Program-made: the position numbers and the translations under genes
In this document: positions 7,216 to 14,825 of the stretch, in pieces
Layout: each line of letters begins with the position of its first letter
How positions within the stretch are numbered: the stretch's first letter is position 1
Notes under the pieces: generated by a model
Told to the model about the DNA's origin: nothing
The model's database searches: none
The model's input: only the letters and a program-made list of their open reading frames with translations
Origin: a virus
Virus record (IMG/VR): IMGVR_UViG_3300017748_000180
Location: 1-21,371 of that record
Strand: one strand, 5' to 3'
DNA: 21,371 nucleotides

Positions 7216-7813
7216 GGAAGAACGTCATCATGTCTATTGTAGCTATCGTATATTTTACTGACATGCCATCTACAAATAAGATGCCATCTGCTGGTATGGT
7301 TCTATCTAATGTAGTGTTGTCAGTGCCTATAGTACGAGACTTAAACAGAGCAGAGCCGTTCTCAGGGGTGTTATTAAAGAACTCCACAACACCAGCCGTG
7401 CCACCAGAGACTATAGAAAAGCCTTTCATGCGCACTCTATTACTACCGTTGATGGCTTCGGCGCAAAGATCACCTGATCCTACCGTAATGTTTGCAGCAT
7501 ACTTTGCAGAACATTCTACAGCACTTACTGTTAAAAACAGCTTTGCACCTGCTACAGCTTCAGCTCTACCCGTAGAAGTTATAACTTCTGTCATGGCGTT
7601 ACCAAAGACATCTGTACCAGTTATTGTGCAGGTCTTAGCATTATCTCCTGTACCAGCCGTGGTTACAGTAACATTTCTAGCCCCACCCCCAGCAAACGTG
7701 GTTTCTGCCATAGTAGCGCTAGTATCGGGTCTAGCAGCTGTTACCAAACGATCTGGATCTGATGCGTTTTCATCACTAATAAACTTAGCTGTTATATCTG
7801 AGCTATGACTCAT
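7208..7813 (-). CDS. Beta-rich virion protein, 201 aa, unknown role
   Basis: Composition is rich in Thr, Ala, Gly and Val with alternating strands (NVTVTTAGTGDNAKTCTITG, AEAVAGAKLFLTVSAVECSA, GILFVDGMSVKYTIATIDM), as in phage head or tail decoration proteins. No family is named. It lies two genes after the major capsid protein, so it is probably a virion protein. The start at 7813 has AAGGAG about 7 nt upstream, just after a terminator-like hairpin, so translation should be efficient on whatever transcript passes or starts here. Confidence 0.65.
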   Translation of the reverse strand: MSHSSDITAKFISDENASDPDRLVTAARPDTSATMAETTFAGGGARNVTVTTAGTGDNAKTCTITGTDVFGNAMTEVITSTGRAEAVAGAKLFLTVSAVECSAKYAANITVGSGDLCAEAINGSNRVRMKGFSIVSGGTAGVVEFFNNTPENGSALFKSRTIGTDNTTLDRTIPADGILFVDGMSVKYTIATIDMMTFFHG

Positions 7814-7832
7814 ATCAATCTCCTTATAAAAG

Positions 7833-7854
7833 GAGAGGGGTGTTACCCCCTCTC
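7833..7854 (-). terminator. Terminator-like hairpin after the 208-aa virion gene
   Basis: A perfect 8-bp stem, GAGAGGGG with CCCCTCTC, and a 6-nt loop. On the minus strand it is followed by CTTTTAT. It begins 4 nt after the stop codon and its T-tract runs into the AAGGAG of the next gene. The short T-tract suggests partial termination. Confidence 0.65.
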
Positions 7855-7858
7855 GTTA

Positions 7859-8485
7859 CTAGGCTTCATAGCCCATCAATTCAATAAGGAGTTTACCAGC
7901 AGTATAATCTGCATCGGTAGCAGCACCTGTGGTTAAGTATAAAAACTGATCTGCGGCAGGTACAGCAGAAAAGAAAACTTTACTACCTAGAGTTGCGTCA
8001 CCAGAGTTAACTAACAATGTCTCATCTAAGCTACTAATAGCTGCGTCTTCAACACCTGTTCCTTCTGTAGCAGAATGAATGTTAATATCTGGATCACCGC
8101 CAGCAGGAGCTTCAAAGCATTCCATGCTTCCAGTCAAGATAGTGCCGTTTTTTGCAGCAGTAATTTGACCAATGTGACAAACAAGTGCTGTGCCGTTGAC
8201 ACCAATAATGTCGCCAGAGCCTGTTGAGCGTAGACCAGTCAGGTCAATAAGAATACGAGTTGTAATGATGCCGCCCATACGCTGAACTGAACTGCGGTAG
8301 ATTGTTCCAGAACCAGTTGTAATACCAGTACCAGCTTCTACAGCCATTGTGTTTGCATCAAAAGAAGATACACCAGTTGAACTGATGCTTGAAAGAGTTG
8401 TAATAGCTCCGGTAGAGGAGTTTTCACTTATTGTAGTAAAGCCGCCTTTTGAGCGAACCGCACCTGCAAAGGTAGTATTAGCCAT
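7859..8485 (-). CDS. Conserved virion protein next to the capsid gene, 208 aa
   Basis: It starts MANTTFAGAVRSKGGF and has ILIDLTGLRSTGSGDIIGVN, CHIGQITAAKNGTILTG, FEAPAGGDPDINIHSATEG and a C-terminal FLYLTTGAATDADY then LLIELMGYE. I recognise this set from abundant conserved proteins in marine phage genomes, located near the capsid or tail genes. Predicted beta-rich; a head decoration or head fibre role is inference. AGGAG is 7 nt before the ATG. The gene lies alone between two terminator-like hairpins, which suggests its own expression level. Confidence 0.75.
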   Translation of the reverse strand: MANTTFAGAVRSKGGFTTISENSSTGAITTLSSISSTGVSSFDANTMAVEAGTGITTGSGTIYRSSVQRMGGIITTRILIDLTGLRSTGSGDIIGVNGTALVCHIGQITAAKNGTILTGSMECFEAPAGGDPDINIHSATEGTGVEDAAISSLDETLLVNSGDATLGSKVFFSAVPAADQFLYLTTGAATDADYTAGKLLIELMGYEA

Positions 8486-8554
8486 GTAATTCTCCTGTCT
8501 TGGCTATTGTCAGCTACGGGATGCAGCTGTCAGGGGATAATTGTACAGTATACT

Positions 8555-8581
8555 AAAAAGAAAGGAGTGGCAAGCCACTCC
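8555..8581 (-). terminator. Intrinsic terminator after the major capsid gene
   Basis: Minus-strand hairpin with a 7-bp stem (GGAGTGG with CCACTCC) and 4-nt loop at 8564-8581, followed by TTTCTTTTT at 8555-8563. It lies 13 nt after the capsid stop codon. It has the classic stem plus T-tract form. Confidence 0.8.
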
Positions 8582-8594
8582 CCTCTAATATGTT

Positions 8595-9503
8595 TTAAGC
8601 TCCGGGTGAGCCGAATATACCCAACGGATCGGACACACCAAATGAATAACGCTCACGAGCTTTGTACCGACTGTTACCAGTATCAAAATCAGCATCCATA
8701 GAGGTAGCCATAGGACTACGTGTGAAGTGCTTTAGCCCGTTAGGAACATCAGTCATAAGGAAAAACGCATCAGTATCTGTGAGATAGTGATTTATTGTAT
8801 AACCTTCAGGGACAGAACCATTATTGCGAAGCGCATTAAGATCATTATCCGCTGTTCCTACACGTCCTTCAGTTTCTAACAAACGAGTTGCCACAAACTG
8901 AAGGTTTGGTGGAATAACTAATTTACGAGGTTTTGCTGCAATCAGTAAGCCACGTTCGTCAGTCCAACCTGCAATTTGAATAACAGCGGCTTCTAATGAA
9001 GTTTCGTTAAGATCCGCTGCAGTTGCAGGTTCGTTAGAGTTTGTGCCACCAGAAACTAACGGGTGGGCTGTAGAACAAAGTTCAACACCGTCACCGTATG
9101 TAGTGCCACTAGAAAAGGCATTATTTAAAATTGTAGCTGCCTTAACTTGTTTTGTGTACGCCATCGCACGAGCCAATGCTTTAGTATAACGAGATGATAA
9201 TGAATCATACAAGTTATCTTCAATAGCCTCTTCTGTAATTGAAAAGCCCATTGCAACGGTCTCATGTGAGTAGCGAGCTGTAAATGCTTCCTGTGCATTG
9301 TCATATTCGATGGCAGAACCTTCGTTTTTAACAGGTGCAGCAGAAAAACCTGACAGCTTTGTTTCTTCTTCAAATGAACGATCAGAAGTCTCTGTTTCAA
9401 AGATCTCTGCATGTTCTTCACCATACTTAGCATACTCCAAGCCGAATAAAGCATTCAGACCGGGAAGGAGTTCTTTAAGTAGTTGTGCGCGTGAAATAGC
9501 CAT
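8595..9503 (-). CDS. Major capsid protein, 302 aa
   Basis: MAISRAQLLKELLPGLNALF, then YGEEHAEIFETETSDRSFEE, AFTARYSHETVAMGFSITEE and AIEDNLYDSLSSRYTKALAR followed by TKQVKAATILNNAF match a major capsid family I know well from marine phages. Later landmarks are STAHPLVSGGT, PRKLVIPPNLQFVATRLL (P-domain-like) and RYKARERYSFGVSDPLGIFG at the end. The length, the upstream scaffold gene and the strong AAGGAGGAG Shine-Dalgarno before ATG 9503 agree with the most abundant virion protein. An HK97-like fold is expected by family. No separate protease is visible, in line with a stand-alone scaffold. A strong terminator follows. Confidence 0.92.
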   Translation of the reverse strand: MAISRAQLLKELLPGLNALFGLEYAKYGEEHAEIFETETSDRSFEEETKLSGFSAAPVKNEGSAIEYDNAQEAFTARYSHETVAMGFSITEEAIEDNLYDSLSSRYTKALARAMAYTKQVKAATILNNAFSSGTTYGDGVELCSTAHPLVSGGTNSNEPATAADLNETSLEAAVIQIAGWTDERGLLIAAKPRKLVIPPNLQFVATRLLETEGRVGTADNDLNALRNNGSVPEGYTINHYLTDTDAFFLMTDVPNGLKHFTRSPMATSMDADFDTGNSRYKARERYSFGVSDPLGIFGSPGA

Positions 9504-9516
9504 TATCTACTCCTCC

Positions 9517-10149
9517 TTATACGCCAGCGGTTTGTTGATAACGTTGATAACCCTGTGTAAGTTTAACAATAAACTCAACAAAGTTACCAGAACTGTTTGC
9601 TGTATCAGGTACAACATCAACAACGGTAATTGGCAAAATTGTTGCTACATTGTTAATAAATACACCCATACGACTATTACCTGACGCTGTTACACCAGTA
9701 TTAAGCACAAGCTCTGCGTTACAAGAGATTGCATTAGCACGAGTAACATATGCAGGAAGTAGTCCACCAGTTGCGCCATCAGCGGAAGCACTAGTGCAGT
9801 TTACTACTTTAAATAGTACATTTGGATCATCACATACAAATGCTTCTATATCGGAAGCTACGATACTTCCGGGATAGCTTTGACGGAAAGTTAGTTGACC
9901 TGTATTTGGATCTGTATAACTACAGCCCATAAATACACCGACAACACCAGCCACCACAGAAGTATTGTTCTGTAATGTGGTAATGATAATAGTCCCATCG
10001 TTTTTATACTGCACTACATCTCCATAGAAGAGAGCTGTACTATAGTTTGAAGCAATAGGAATCTTACGTGTAGAACCCACATAATTATGACCACCAATCA
10101 TTCCGATTGGACGAAGGCCATATGGGGCGTCAATGGTAGGATATGCCAT
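9517..10149 (-). CDS. Virion protein directly upstream of the capsid gene, 210 aa
   Basis: It begins MAYPTIDAPYGLRPIGMIGG and has short strand-turn units: YGDVVQYKNDGTIIITT, VVAGVVGVFMGCSYTDP, ASDIEAFVCDDPNVLFKV. It ends FVEFIVKLTQGYQRYQ. This N-terminal motif is common in proteins encoded beside the capsid gene in marine phages. It looks all-beta and Cys-containing. A capsid-decorating or stabilising role is the most reasonable inference. The stop codon lies inside the region carrying the capsid Shine-Dalgarno, 13 nt before the capsid ATG, so the two genes are tightly coupled. Confidence 0.75.
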   Translation of the reverse strand: MAYPTIDAPYGLRPIGMIGGHNYVGSTRKIPIASNYSTALFYGDVVQYKNDGTIIITTLQNNTSVVAGVVGVFMGCSYTDPNTGQLTFRQSYPGSIVASDIEAFVCDDPNVLFKVVNCTSASADGATGGLLPAYVTRANAISCNAELVLNTGVTASGNSRMGVFINNVATILPITVVDVVPDTANSSGNFVEFIVKLTQGYQRYQQTAGV

Positions 10150-10182
10150 CTATTTTATCTCCAGATAACAAAGGTTTTTAAT

Positions 10183-10632
10183 TTAACCCCCAGCACCAAA
10201 AGTTACTTTTGATTTACGCTCATGAAAGAGCGGCATTCGGGGATCGTTTTCTCTCATAAGGTTGTTATCAACTGATTCAATCTGGCCTTTTGTTTGCTGC
10301 TCATAATAAGCGGTGCGCTCTTCAATCAGTTCTTTTGGAGCTTTACAAAGAATAAGACCACCAATTACAACATTATCTTTGAACTTTTCATTCTCAATAG
10401 TAACTACTGTAATTTCTGGATGATCTGAAGCTTTTACAGGCTCCCAACCTTCACGAAATTTTGAGGAAACATTGGTAGCATCAGTTTGCCCCTGCGTGGC
10501 GACTCTAATCCAACGAAATGCATAACCCGGCTCGGCATTCGGTGACGGCAAAGTTTCAGGTCGTTGCCAAGCTCTAGTACGGGTCGTTTTTTCACGAGTG
10601 ATCTCTTCACGATTTATGCGGTTTTCAGCCAT
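10183..10632 (-). CDS. Conserved phage protein between scaffold and capsid genes, 149 aa
   Basis: It starts with a charged helix (NRINREEITREKTTRTRAWQ), followed by RPETLPSPNAEPGYAFRWIR, REGWEPVKASDHPEITVV, a GLILCKAPKELIEERTAYYE helix and NDPRMPLFHERKSKVTFGAG at the end. I recall this PEPGYxFRWIRV...REGWEPV pattern in conserved marine phage proteins of unknown function. No catalytic motif is visible. Its ATG overlaps the scaffold stop (TAATG), so it is translationally coupled to the scaffold. A role in head assembly is inference. Confidence 0.75.
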   Translation of the reverse strand: MAENRINREEITREKTTRTRAWQRPETLPSPNAEPGYAFRWIRVATQGQTDATNVSSKFREGWEPVKASDHPEITVVTIENEKFKDNVVIGGLILCKAPKELIEERTAYYEQQTKGQIESVDNNLMRENDPRMPLFHERKSKVTFGAGG

Positions 10633-11642
10633 TAGTTTTTCCTCATTTCTTCTGCAACCTTTTTGGCGTATAATTCTAAGGGTACTCCAAGTCTTTTAGC
10701 TATAGAAACTTGTGTTTGCGTTAACGTTATTTTCTTTGGCGCTGCGCTCCGCGTTGCGGGTGCAACCACATTAGATAGTTTCTTTGGCTCTTCAACTTCT
10801 ATTTCAGCATCCTCGAAATTATCGGGGAATACTTGGCGCATACGAGAATTAATTCTCTCGTAGTATTCATCGCTTCCGATGGTAACACCATCTTTCAGAA
10901 GCTTTTGGTGCAACCCTAGTGCTAGTGATGTCATTTCTTCATCAGAATTAAACCACGGATTATCCCGCGCCCACTGATTAGCTTTTTCATCAACTGCCAC
11001 TTGGGCGGTTTCTACTGGTACGTTAACAGGAGTTTCTGGCTCTTGTAAAGCAGGAAGTTTAAAATTATTTAACCTATCAGCCTTAATCTTAGCAGAAGTT
11101 AAGGTTTCTTGTGCTTCTACAACAGCTTCTGCGTCTCCAGCTTCATATGCTTCTTTATATTTTATTTTAGCATTATCTAAATCAGTTGCAGCCGAACGTT
11201 TAGCCTGATCAAGCATAGTTGATTGATTTTTACCAACTGTACCTTTTAATTCTTTATTCTCATCTACTAACTTTTGAGCAAAGGCTTCTAACTCTTGTCT
11301 TTCACGGAGCGCTTGTTCTTTCGCCCTACGCTCGTCGTGGTATCCTTTGCTGAAGTGCTTGATTCTGTTTTTGACCTTGTCAGAATATTCTTCAAGTTCT
11401 TCTTCAGTAACATCGTTAGGCGGATTAGAAACTTTACGCCCTCTGTCAGCTTGTGGAGTATCATCGACAACTTCGATTTCAAGTCCATCATCTTTAGTAT
11501 CCTCTTTATTATTAGATTTCGATTCCGGTTCGGTGGCTGTTTTACCAGATAAATCAATTTCCACAGCACTAGAACTTTCCACTTCTATATTTGGTTTGTT
11601 ATCTTCATCTGGAAACGTATATTCTACTTTTTGAAACGCCAT
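10632..11642 (-). CDS. Capsid scaffolding protein, 336 aa
   Basis: Acidic disordered N-terminal half (VDDTPQADRG, VTEEELEEYSDKVKNRIKHF), then a long coiled-coil from about residue 105 to 195 (DERRAKEQALRERQELEAFA and onward). A short folded part follows (WARDNPWFNSDEEMTSLALG). The C-terminus is basic: KKITLTQTQVSIAKRLGVPL then LYAKKVAEEMRKN. Acidic N-terminus, central coiled coil and basic C-terminal capsid-binding helices are the hallmarks of phage scaffolds. The gene lies upstream of the capsid gene as expected. Assignment is by architecture and position. Confidence 0.85.
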   Translation of the reverse strand: MAFQKVEYTFPDEDNKPNIEVESSSAVEIDLSGKTATEPESKSNNKEDTKDDGLEIEVVDDTPQADRGRKVSNPPNDVTEEELEEYSDKVKNRIKHFSKGYHDERRAKEQALRERQELEAFAQKLVDENKELKGTVGKNQSTMLDQAKRSAATDLDNAKIKYKEAYEAGDAEAVVEAQETLTSAKIKADRLNNFKLPALQEPETPVNVPVETAQVAVDEKANQWARDNPWFNSDEEMTSLALGLHQKLLKDGVTIGSDEYYERINSRMRQVFPDNFEDAEIEVEEPKKLSNVVAPATRSAAPKKITLTQTQVSIAKRLGVPLELYAKKVAEEMRKN

Positions 11643-11651
11643 TATATGCTC

Positions 11652-12029
11652 CTATACTTTGCAGATGCCACGAGGATCAGGAATAACTGCCTCTACGGAA
11701 TCGTCATTCATCAAACGAAATTCTTTACCATTAACTTTAAAACGAGTGCCAGTATTCATACGAAACATAACGTAGTCTCCAATTTCACACCATTTACCAG
11801 TAGGAAATCTGTCTTTATCAGTATAAGCAGCTTCGCCCATATCGATAACTACCCCCATTATTGACATAATATATTCTTTATGTTTTTCAGTATCTGTTTT
11901 AAGTAGGCTACTACCTTCATAAGTGTCACTTATATCAGGTAATGCTATCAATAAACGATATCCGCAAGGTTTAGGTAGCTGTGCTTCCCAATCTTCATCA
12001 GGAGTAATTTTTGCAATTGCTTCAGTCAT
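11652..12029 (-). CDS. GroES-like co-chaperonin, 125 aa
   Basis: The core aligns by eye with GroES: PCGYRLLIALPDIS corresponds to the first beta strand, a mobile-loop-like stretch (DTYEGSSLLKTDTEKHKEY) follows, then IMGVVIDMGEAAY, KWCEIGDYVMFRMNTGTRF and FRLMNDDSVEAVI match the VGDxVIF and ESDILAIV parts. Phage co-chaperonins such as T4 gp31 and the RB49 CocO protein replace GroES so that host GroEL can fold the capsid protein; its location between portal and scaffold fits. Four in-frame ATGs lie at 12038, 12035, 12032 and 12029. GGAAG lies 9 nt before the last, and the MTE start copies the terminase junction, so I favour 12029. Longer than GroES (about 97 aa) mainly at the N-terminus and loop. 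Confidence 0.8.
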   Translation of the reverse strand: MTEAIAKITPDEDWEAQLPKPCGYRLLIALPDISDTYEGSSLLKTDTEKHKEYIMSIMGVVIDMGEAAYTDKDRFPTGKWCEIGDYVMFRMNTGTRFKVNGKEFRLMNDDSVEAVIPDPRGICKV

Positions 12030-12222
12030 CATCATCATCTTCCATTTGATTGCGCGAGAGGTCTGCTACATAATTTAAACAAGCTTCGAGACCCCGTATC
12101 AAGCCTGTAATTTCCTTATACTGGGCGAAGTCTTTTGCTCCTCCCCCTCCAAGAAACTGTAGTGCAGAGGATTTATCCTCGTTAATTTTATCTGAAAGCA
12201 CGTCAAAGACGGTTTTAGCCAT
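12022..12222 (-). CDS. Small phage protein, 66 aa, acidic Asp-run end
   Basis: MAKTVFDVLSDKINEDKSSA is followed by LQFLGGGGAKDFAQYKEITG, then a helical stretch with LEACLNYVADL and a C-terminus MEDDDDD. I recall similar proteins of 60-90 aa next to the portal gene in marine phages; no function is known. The Asp run is encoded by a GAT tandem that also supplies the ATG starts of the co-chaperonin in another frame. The overlap is 8-17 nt. The ATG at 12222 directly follows the 48-aa gene stop. Confidence 0.7.
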   Translation of the reverse strand: MAKTVFDVLSDKINEDKSSALQFLGGGGAKDFAQYKEITGLIRGLEACLNYVADLSRNQMEDDDDD

Positions 12223-12223
12223 T

Positions 12224-12370
12224 TTATTTCTTCTTTTTGTGTGTGTTCTTGTATCGAGTTCTTTGGTCTTTTTCTATTTTTGATAGTACTCTTGCTTGCC
12301 CTGCATGAGATTTTGATGCCTTTTTAAGACCTTTTATAACTTTTTTTAAGGGTTTTGTGTAATGAGGCAT
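12224..12370 (-). CDS. Tiny basic protein downstream of the portal gene, 48 aa
   Basis: This short frame encodes MPHYTKPLKKVIKGLKKASK, then a Gln/Arg-rich middle and a KNTHKKKK end. Its ATG overlaps the portal stop by one base (TAATG), and it stops 1 nt before the next ATG, exactly filling the gap. Its reading frame is the only one that fits. Lys and Arg are about 40% of residues, so it is strongly basic and mainly helical. Function unknown. Confidence 0.75.
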   Translation of the reverse strand: MPHYTKPLKKVIKGLKKASKSHAGQARVLSKIEKDQRTRYKNTHKKKK

Positions 12371-14814
12371 TATTTTTTTCCTCTATCTGTAACGAGTCTG
12401 GCTATTTCTAAATCAGTCTTATTCTTTTCAGCCCGTTTATCTGCGCGTAATTTTACACCTGCCTTTTTAGCATCTATACCAACTTCTAGTTTCTCTAGCT
12501 TTATGCGTTCTTGTTCAAGTTTGGCATCTGCCATATCCTTAACAACTTTACGTTTTTGCTCTTCCTGCCTAATCTGTAGGTCAGCGGCATCCTTCTGTGC
12601 TTTACGTTGTACCTCTGCTCCTTTAATCTGCACTTCTTGTTGTTGAAGCTGGAACATAGGATCTTGTGCTTGTTTTTGTGCGGCCTGTTGTGCGGCTTGC
12701 TGCTGGTTTGCCTGTGTAAGTTGTTTACCTGCCTCTGCAACTACGCGAGCAAGTTGTACTTCTACCTCTTCTGGAAGCTCCTCGTTTGGTGGTGGTAGTT
12801 CTGCGCCCATCCGTTCTTCAATCTCTTTGCGGTATTTAAACCCAAGATGCTCTGCAATGTGAGCCTGTAAGGACGCCATAATTTGTTGCGCTTGTGGGTT
12901 TTGTCCTATCATACCCATAACTTGTGGGTCTTGCATAAACGACATATGCGCACCAATATGTGCCTCATGATCCTGATAGATAAATGCTTTCATAGGTTTA
13001 CCAATTAATGCGTTCATGTTCTCACTAATTGGATCTGCAGGCTTCATATCGTCTTTTATAGGAACAAGTTTGTCTGCGTTCTTTACTCCAAGAACTTCAA
13101 TCATCTGCCTATGCAGCTGAGGTAAGTCATATATCTGCGGGGCTTGTGACGACATTTGTAGAACAGCCTGATACTGTACCACACGTTGTGCCATAGTAGA
13201 ACTATTAGGATCACTAACAGGTATGACATCTACCATCATATAGTCAGATTGCCGTGCTGTAACTTCTCCCCTTACTGGCTGGTAAGCATATTCTGCTGGT
13301 GCATACTCTGCCATCAAAGATTTAAGAAGTTTAAACTCCTGTTTCATAGCATAGTGGACACGAGCCTGAACCGCAGCCATAGGTTTTAACGTACGCTCTA
13401 AAAGCGCTAACGTAGTGCCTACCGGAGCATTAGCAGACATATCCGATATGTTCATGTCACTAATAGCGCCTAACCTGCGACCTTCGTTAGTAATCTTATC
13501 TAATAAGGCTAAGAGTGTTTGAGATGGTTCTTTATAGGGTAGAGGCATGATATTATCACGAATACTACCTGACGGCACATCTACGTCTTTAAACTCTCCG
13601 GGTTCGATAGGAACGTCATCCCCCTTGATACGTAGACCACGAGACTTCAAGCCACCGGGCAGATTGGCGAGCGTACCGGCATCAACAAGCTGACGTATCA
13701 AGGAGGTTCCGGCGCGAGCGTATCCACCAATAATGTGGACAAGCCCAAGACCGTAAAAGCCAAATCCCGGTACATACGGGTAGTGTACGAAGTGTTGGCG
13801 TTTTAATGAAAGAGAGTCTTCAGGATCCCAGTTACGACGAACTGCTAAAATTTCTCCTGAGCCACGCTCTATAGTTACTACATATGGTTTAGCGATCTCG
13901 TCTTTGGAGTCATCAACACCATCAATTACAAGATCTGCATGTACTTCATATAATGCATATCGGTCATCATCAGTTAGGGAATACCCACCTTCTTCAGCCT
14001 TACGTATCTCAATATCCGAGTGGTAGGGTTCTGGCTCACTTAACTCTATATCACGGTAAAACCCGTTAACCTGTAACTTTTTAAGTTCGTTTTTTGTCTT
14101 ACGCATAACGTGTGTAACACGCTCTGCAGTCTCAATATGTGACGCGCTATATGGTACAATACAATCTTCTGCGGGTATAAACAACGCAACCTGACGTCCA
14201 ATATTAGGGTCGTGGTATACTTTTTTAAACGCAGACCCACCCAATCCTAAACTATATAAAAGTCGTTCATGCTCTGGGCGGTACTCAATCATGTTCTCAG
14301 TAAGCTCGTAATTCATATCAGCTTTAACACGAGCTGCAGCTTCAACCTTATCTTTAGTCTCTTCTCCTAAGATTTTGGTCTTTACCGGCCCCATAGAAGG
14401 GAATGTTTCACTCATAGTCTCAGCTTGGAATCGGATTGCGGCTTCTGCAAGCACTGTAGAGTATACTCCACATGCGCCTTGCCACGGGTCAGTACGCTCC
14501 TCATACTTAAATCCTAATACATCCAGACCATCTACAAATGTATCAGCCCATTCTTTACGGCTGTCGATATCAGAATCAATAAGTCCTATTAGTTCATCAG
14601 ATAAAACAGCGAGATCTCCATCTTCCATATTTTCAGCAAGATTACCATCGAACGGTATGTCACTCATGTCCTGACCGGGAATTAGAGTTATCTCCACACT
14701 ACCATCATCTAGAGTAACCATATCAGGGTTTACAATTTCAATCTCTAAATCTGAAGATTCAACTTCTTCATCTAAGCCTGTAGGTGCTTGATATAATCCT
14801 TTTTCAACTGCCAT
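12370..14814 (-). CDS. Portal protein with a long Gln-rich coiled-coil C-terminus, 814 aa
   Basis: Located directly after the large terminase gene. N-terminal DIDSRKEWADTFVDGLDVLG and TDPWQGACGVYSTVLAEAAI, the RPEHERLLYSLGLGGSAFKK segment and the RRLGAISDMNISDMSANAPV region are typical of P22-type portals I recognise in marine phages. The last about 170 residues are unusual in composition: QLTQANQQQAAQQAAQKQAQ followed by a long helix (KVVKDMADAKLEQERIKLEK and onward), which suggests a helical barrel projecting into the capsid, as in the P22 portal (725 aa). The gene overlaps the downstream 48-aa gene by one base. Confidence 0.9.
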   Translation of the reverse strand: MAVEKGLYQAPTGLDEEVESSDLEIEIVNPDMVTLDDGSVEITLIPGQDMSDIPFDGNLAENMEDGDLAVLSDELIGLIDSDIDSRKEWADTFVDGLDVLGFKYEERTDPWQGACGVYSTVLAEAAIRFQAETMSETFPSMGPVKTKILGEETKDKVEAAARVKADMNYELTENMIEYRPEHERLLYSLGLGGSAFKKVYHDPNIGRQVALFIPAEDCIVPYSASHIETAERVTHVMRKTKNELKKLQVNGFYRDIELSEPEPYHSDIEIRKAEEGGYSLTDDDRYALYEVHADLVIDGVDDSKDEIAKPYVVTIERGSGEILAVRRNWDPEDSLSLKRQHFVHYPYVPGFGFYGLGLVHIIGGYARAGTSLIRQLVDAGTLANLPGGLKSRGLRIKGDDVPIEPGEFKDVDVPSGSIRDNIMPLPYKEPSQTLLALLDKITNEGRRLGAISDMNISDMSANAPVGTTLALLERTLKPMAAVQARVHYAMKQEFKLLKSLMAEYAPAEYAYQPVRGEVTARQSDYMMVDVIPVSDPNSSTMAQRVVQYQAVLQMSSQAPQIYDLPQLHRQMIEVLGVKNADKLVPIKDDMKPADPISENMNALIGKPMKAFIYQDHEAHIGAHMSFMQDPQVMGMIGQNPQAQQIMASLQAHIAEHLGFKYRKEIEERMGAELPPPNEELPEEVEVQLARVVAEAGKQLTQANQQQAAQQAAQKQAQDPMFQLQQQEVQIKGAEVQRKAQKDAADLQIRQEEQKRKVVKDMADAKLEQERIKLEKLEVGIDAKKAGVKLRADKRAEKNKTDLEIARLVTDRGKK

Positions 14815-14825
14815 AATAATAACCC

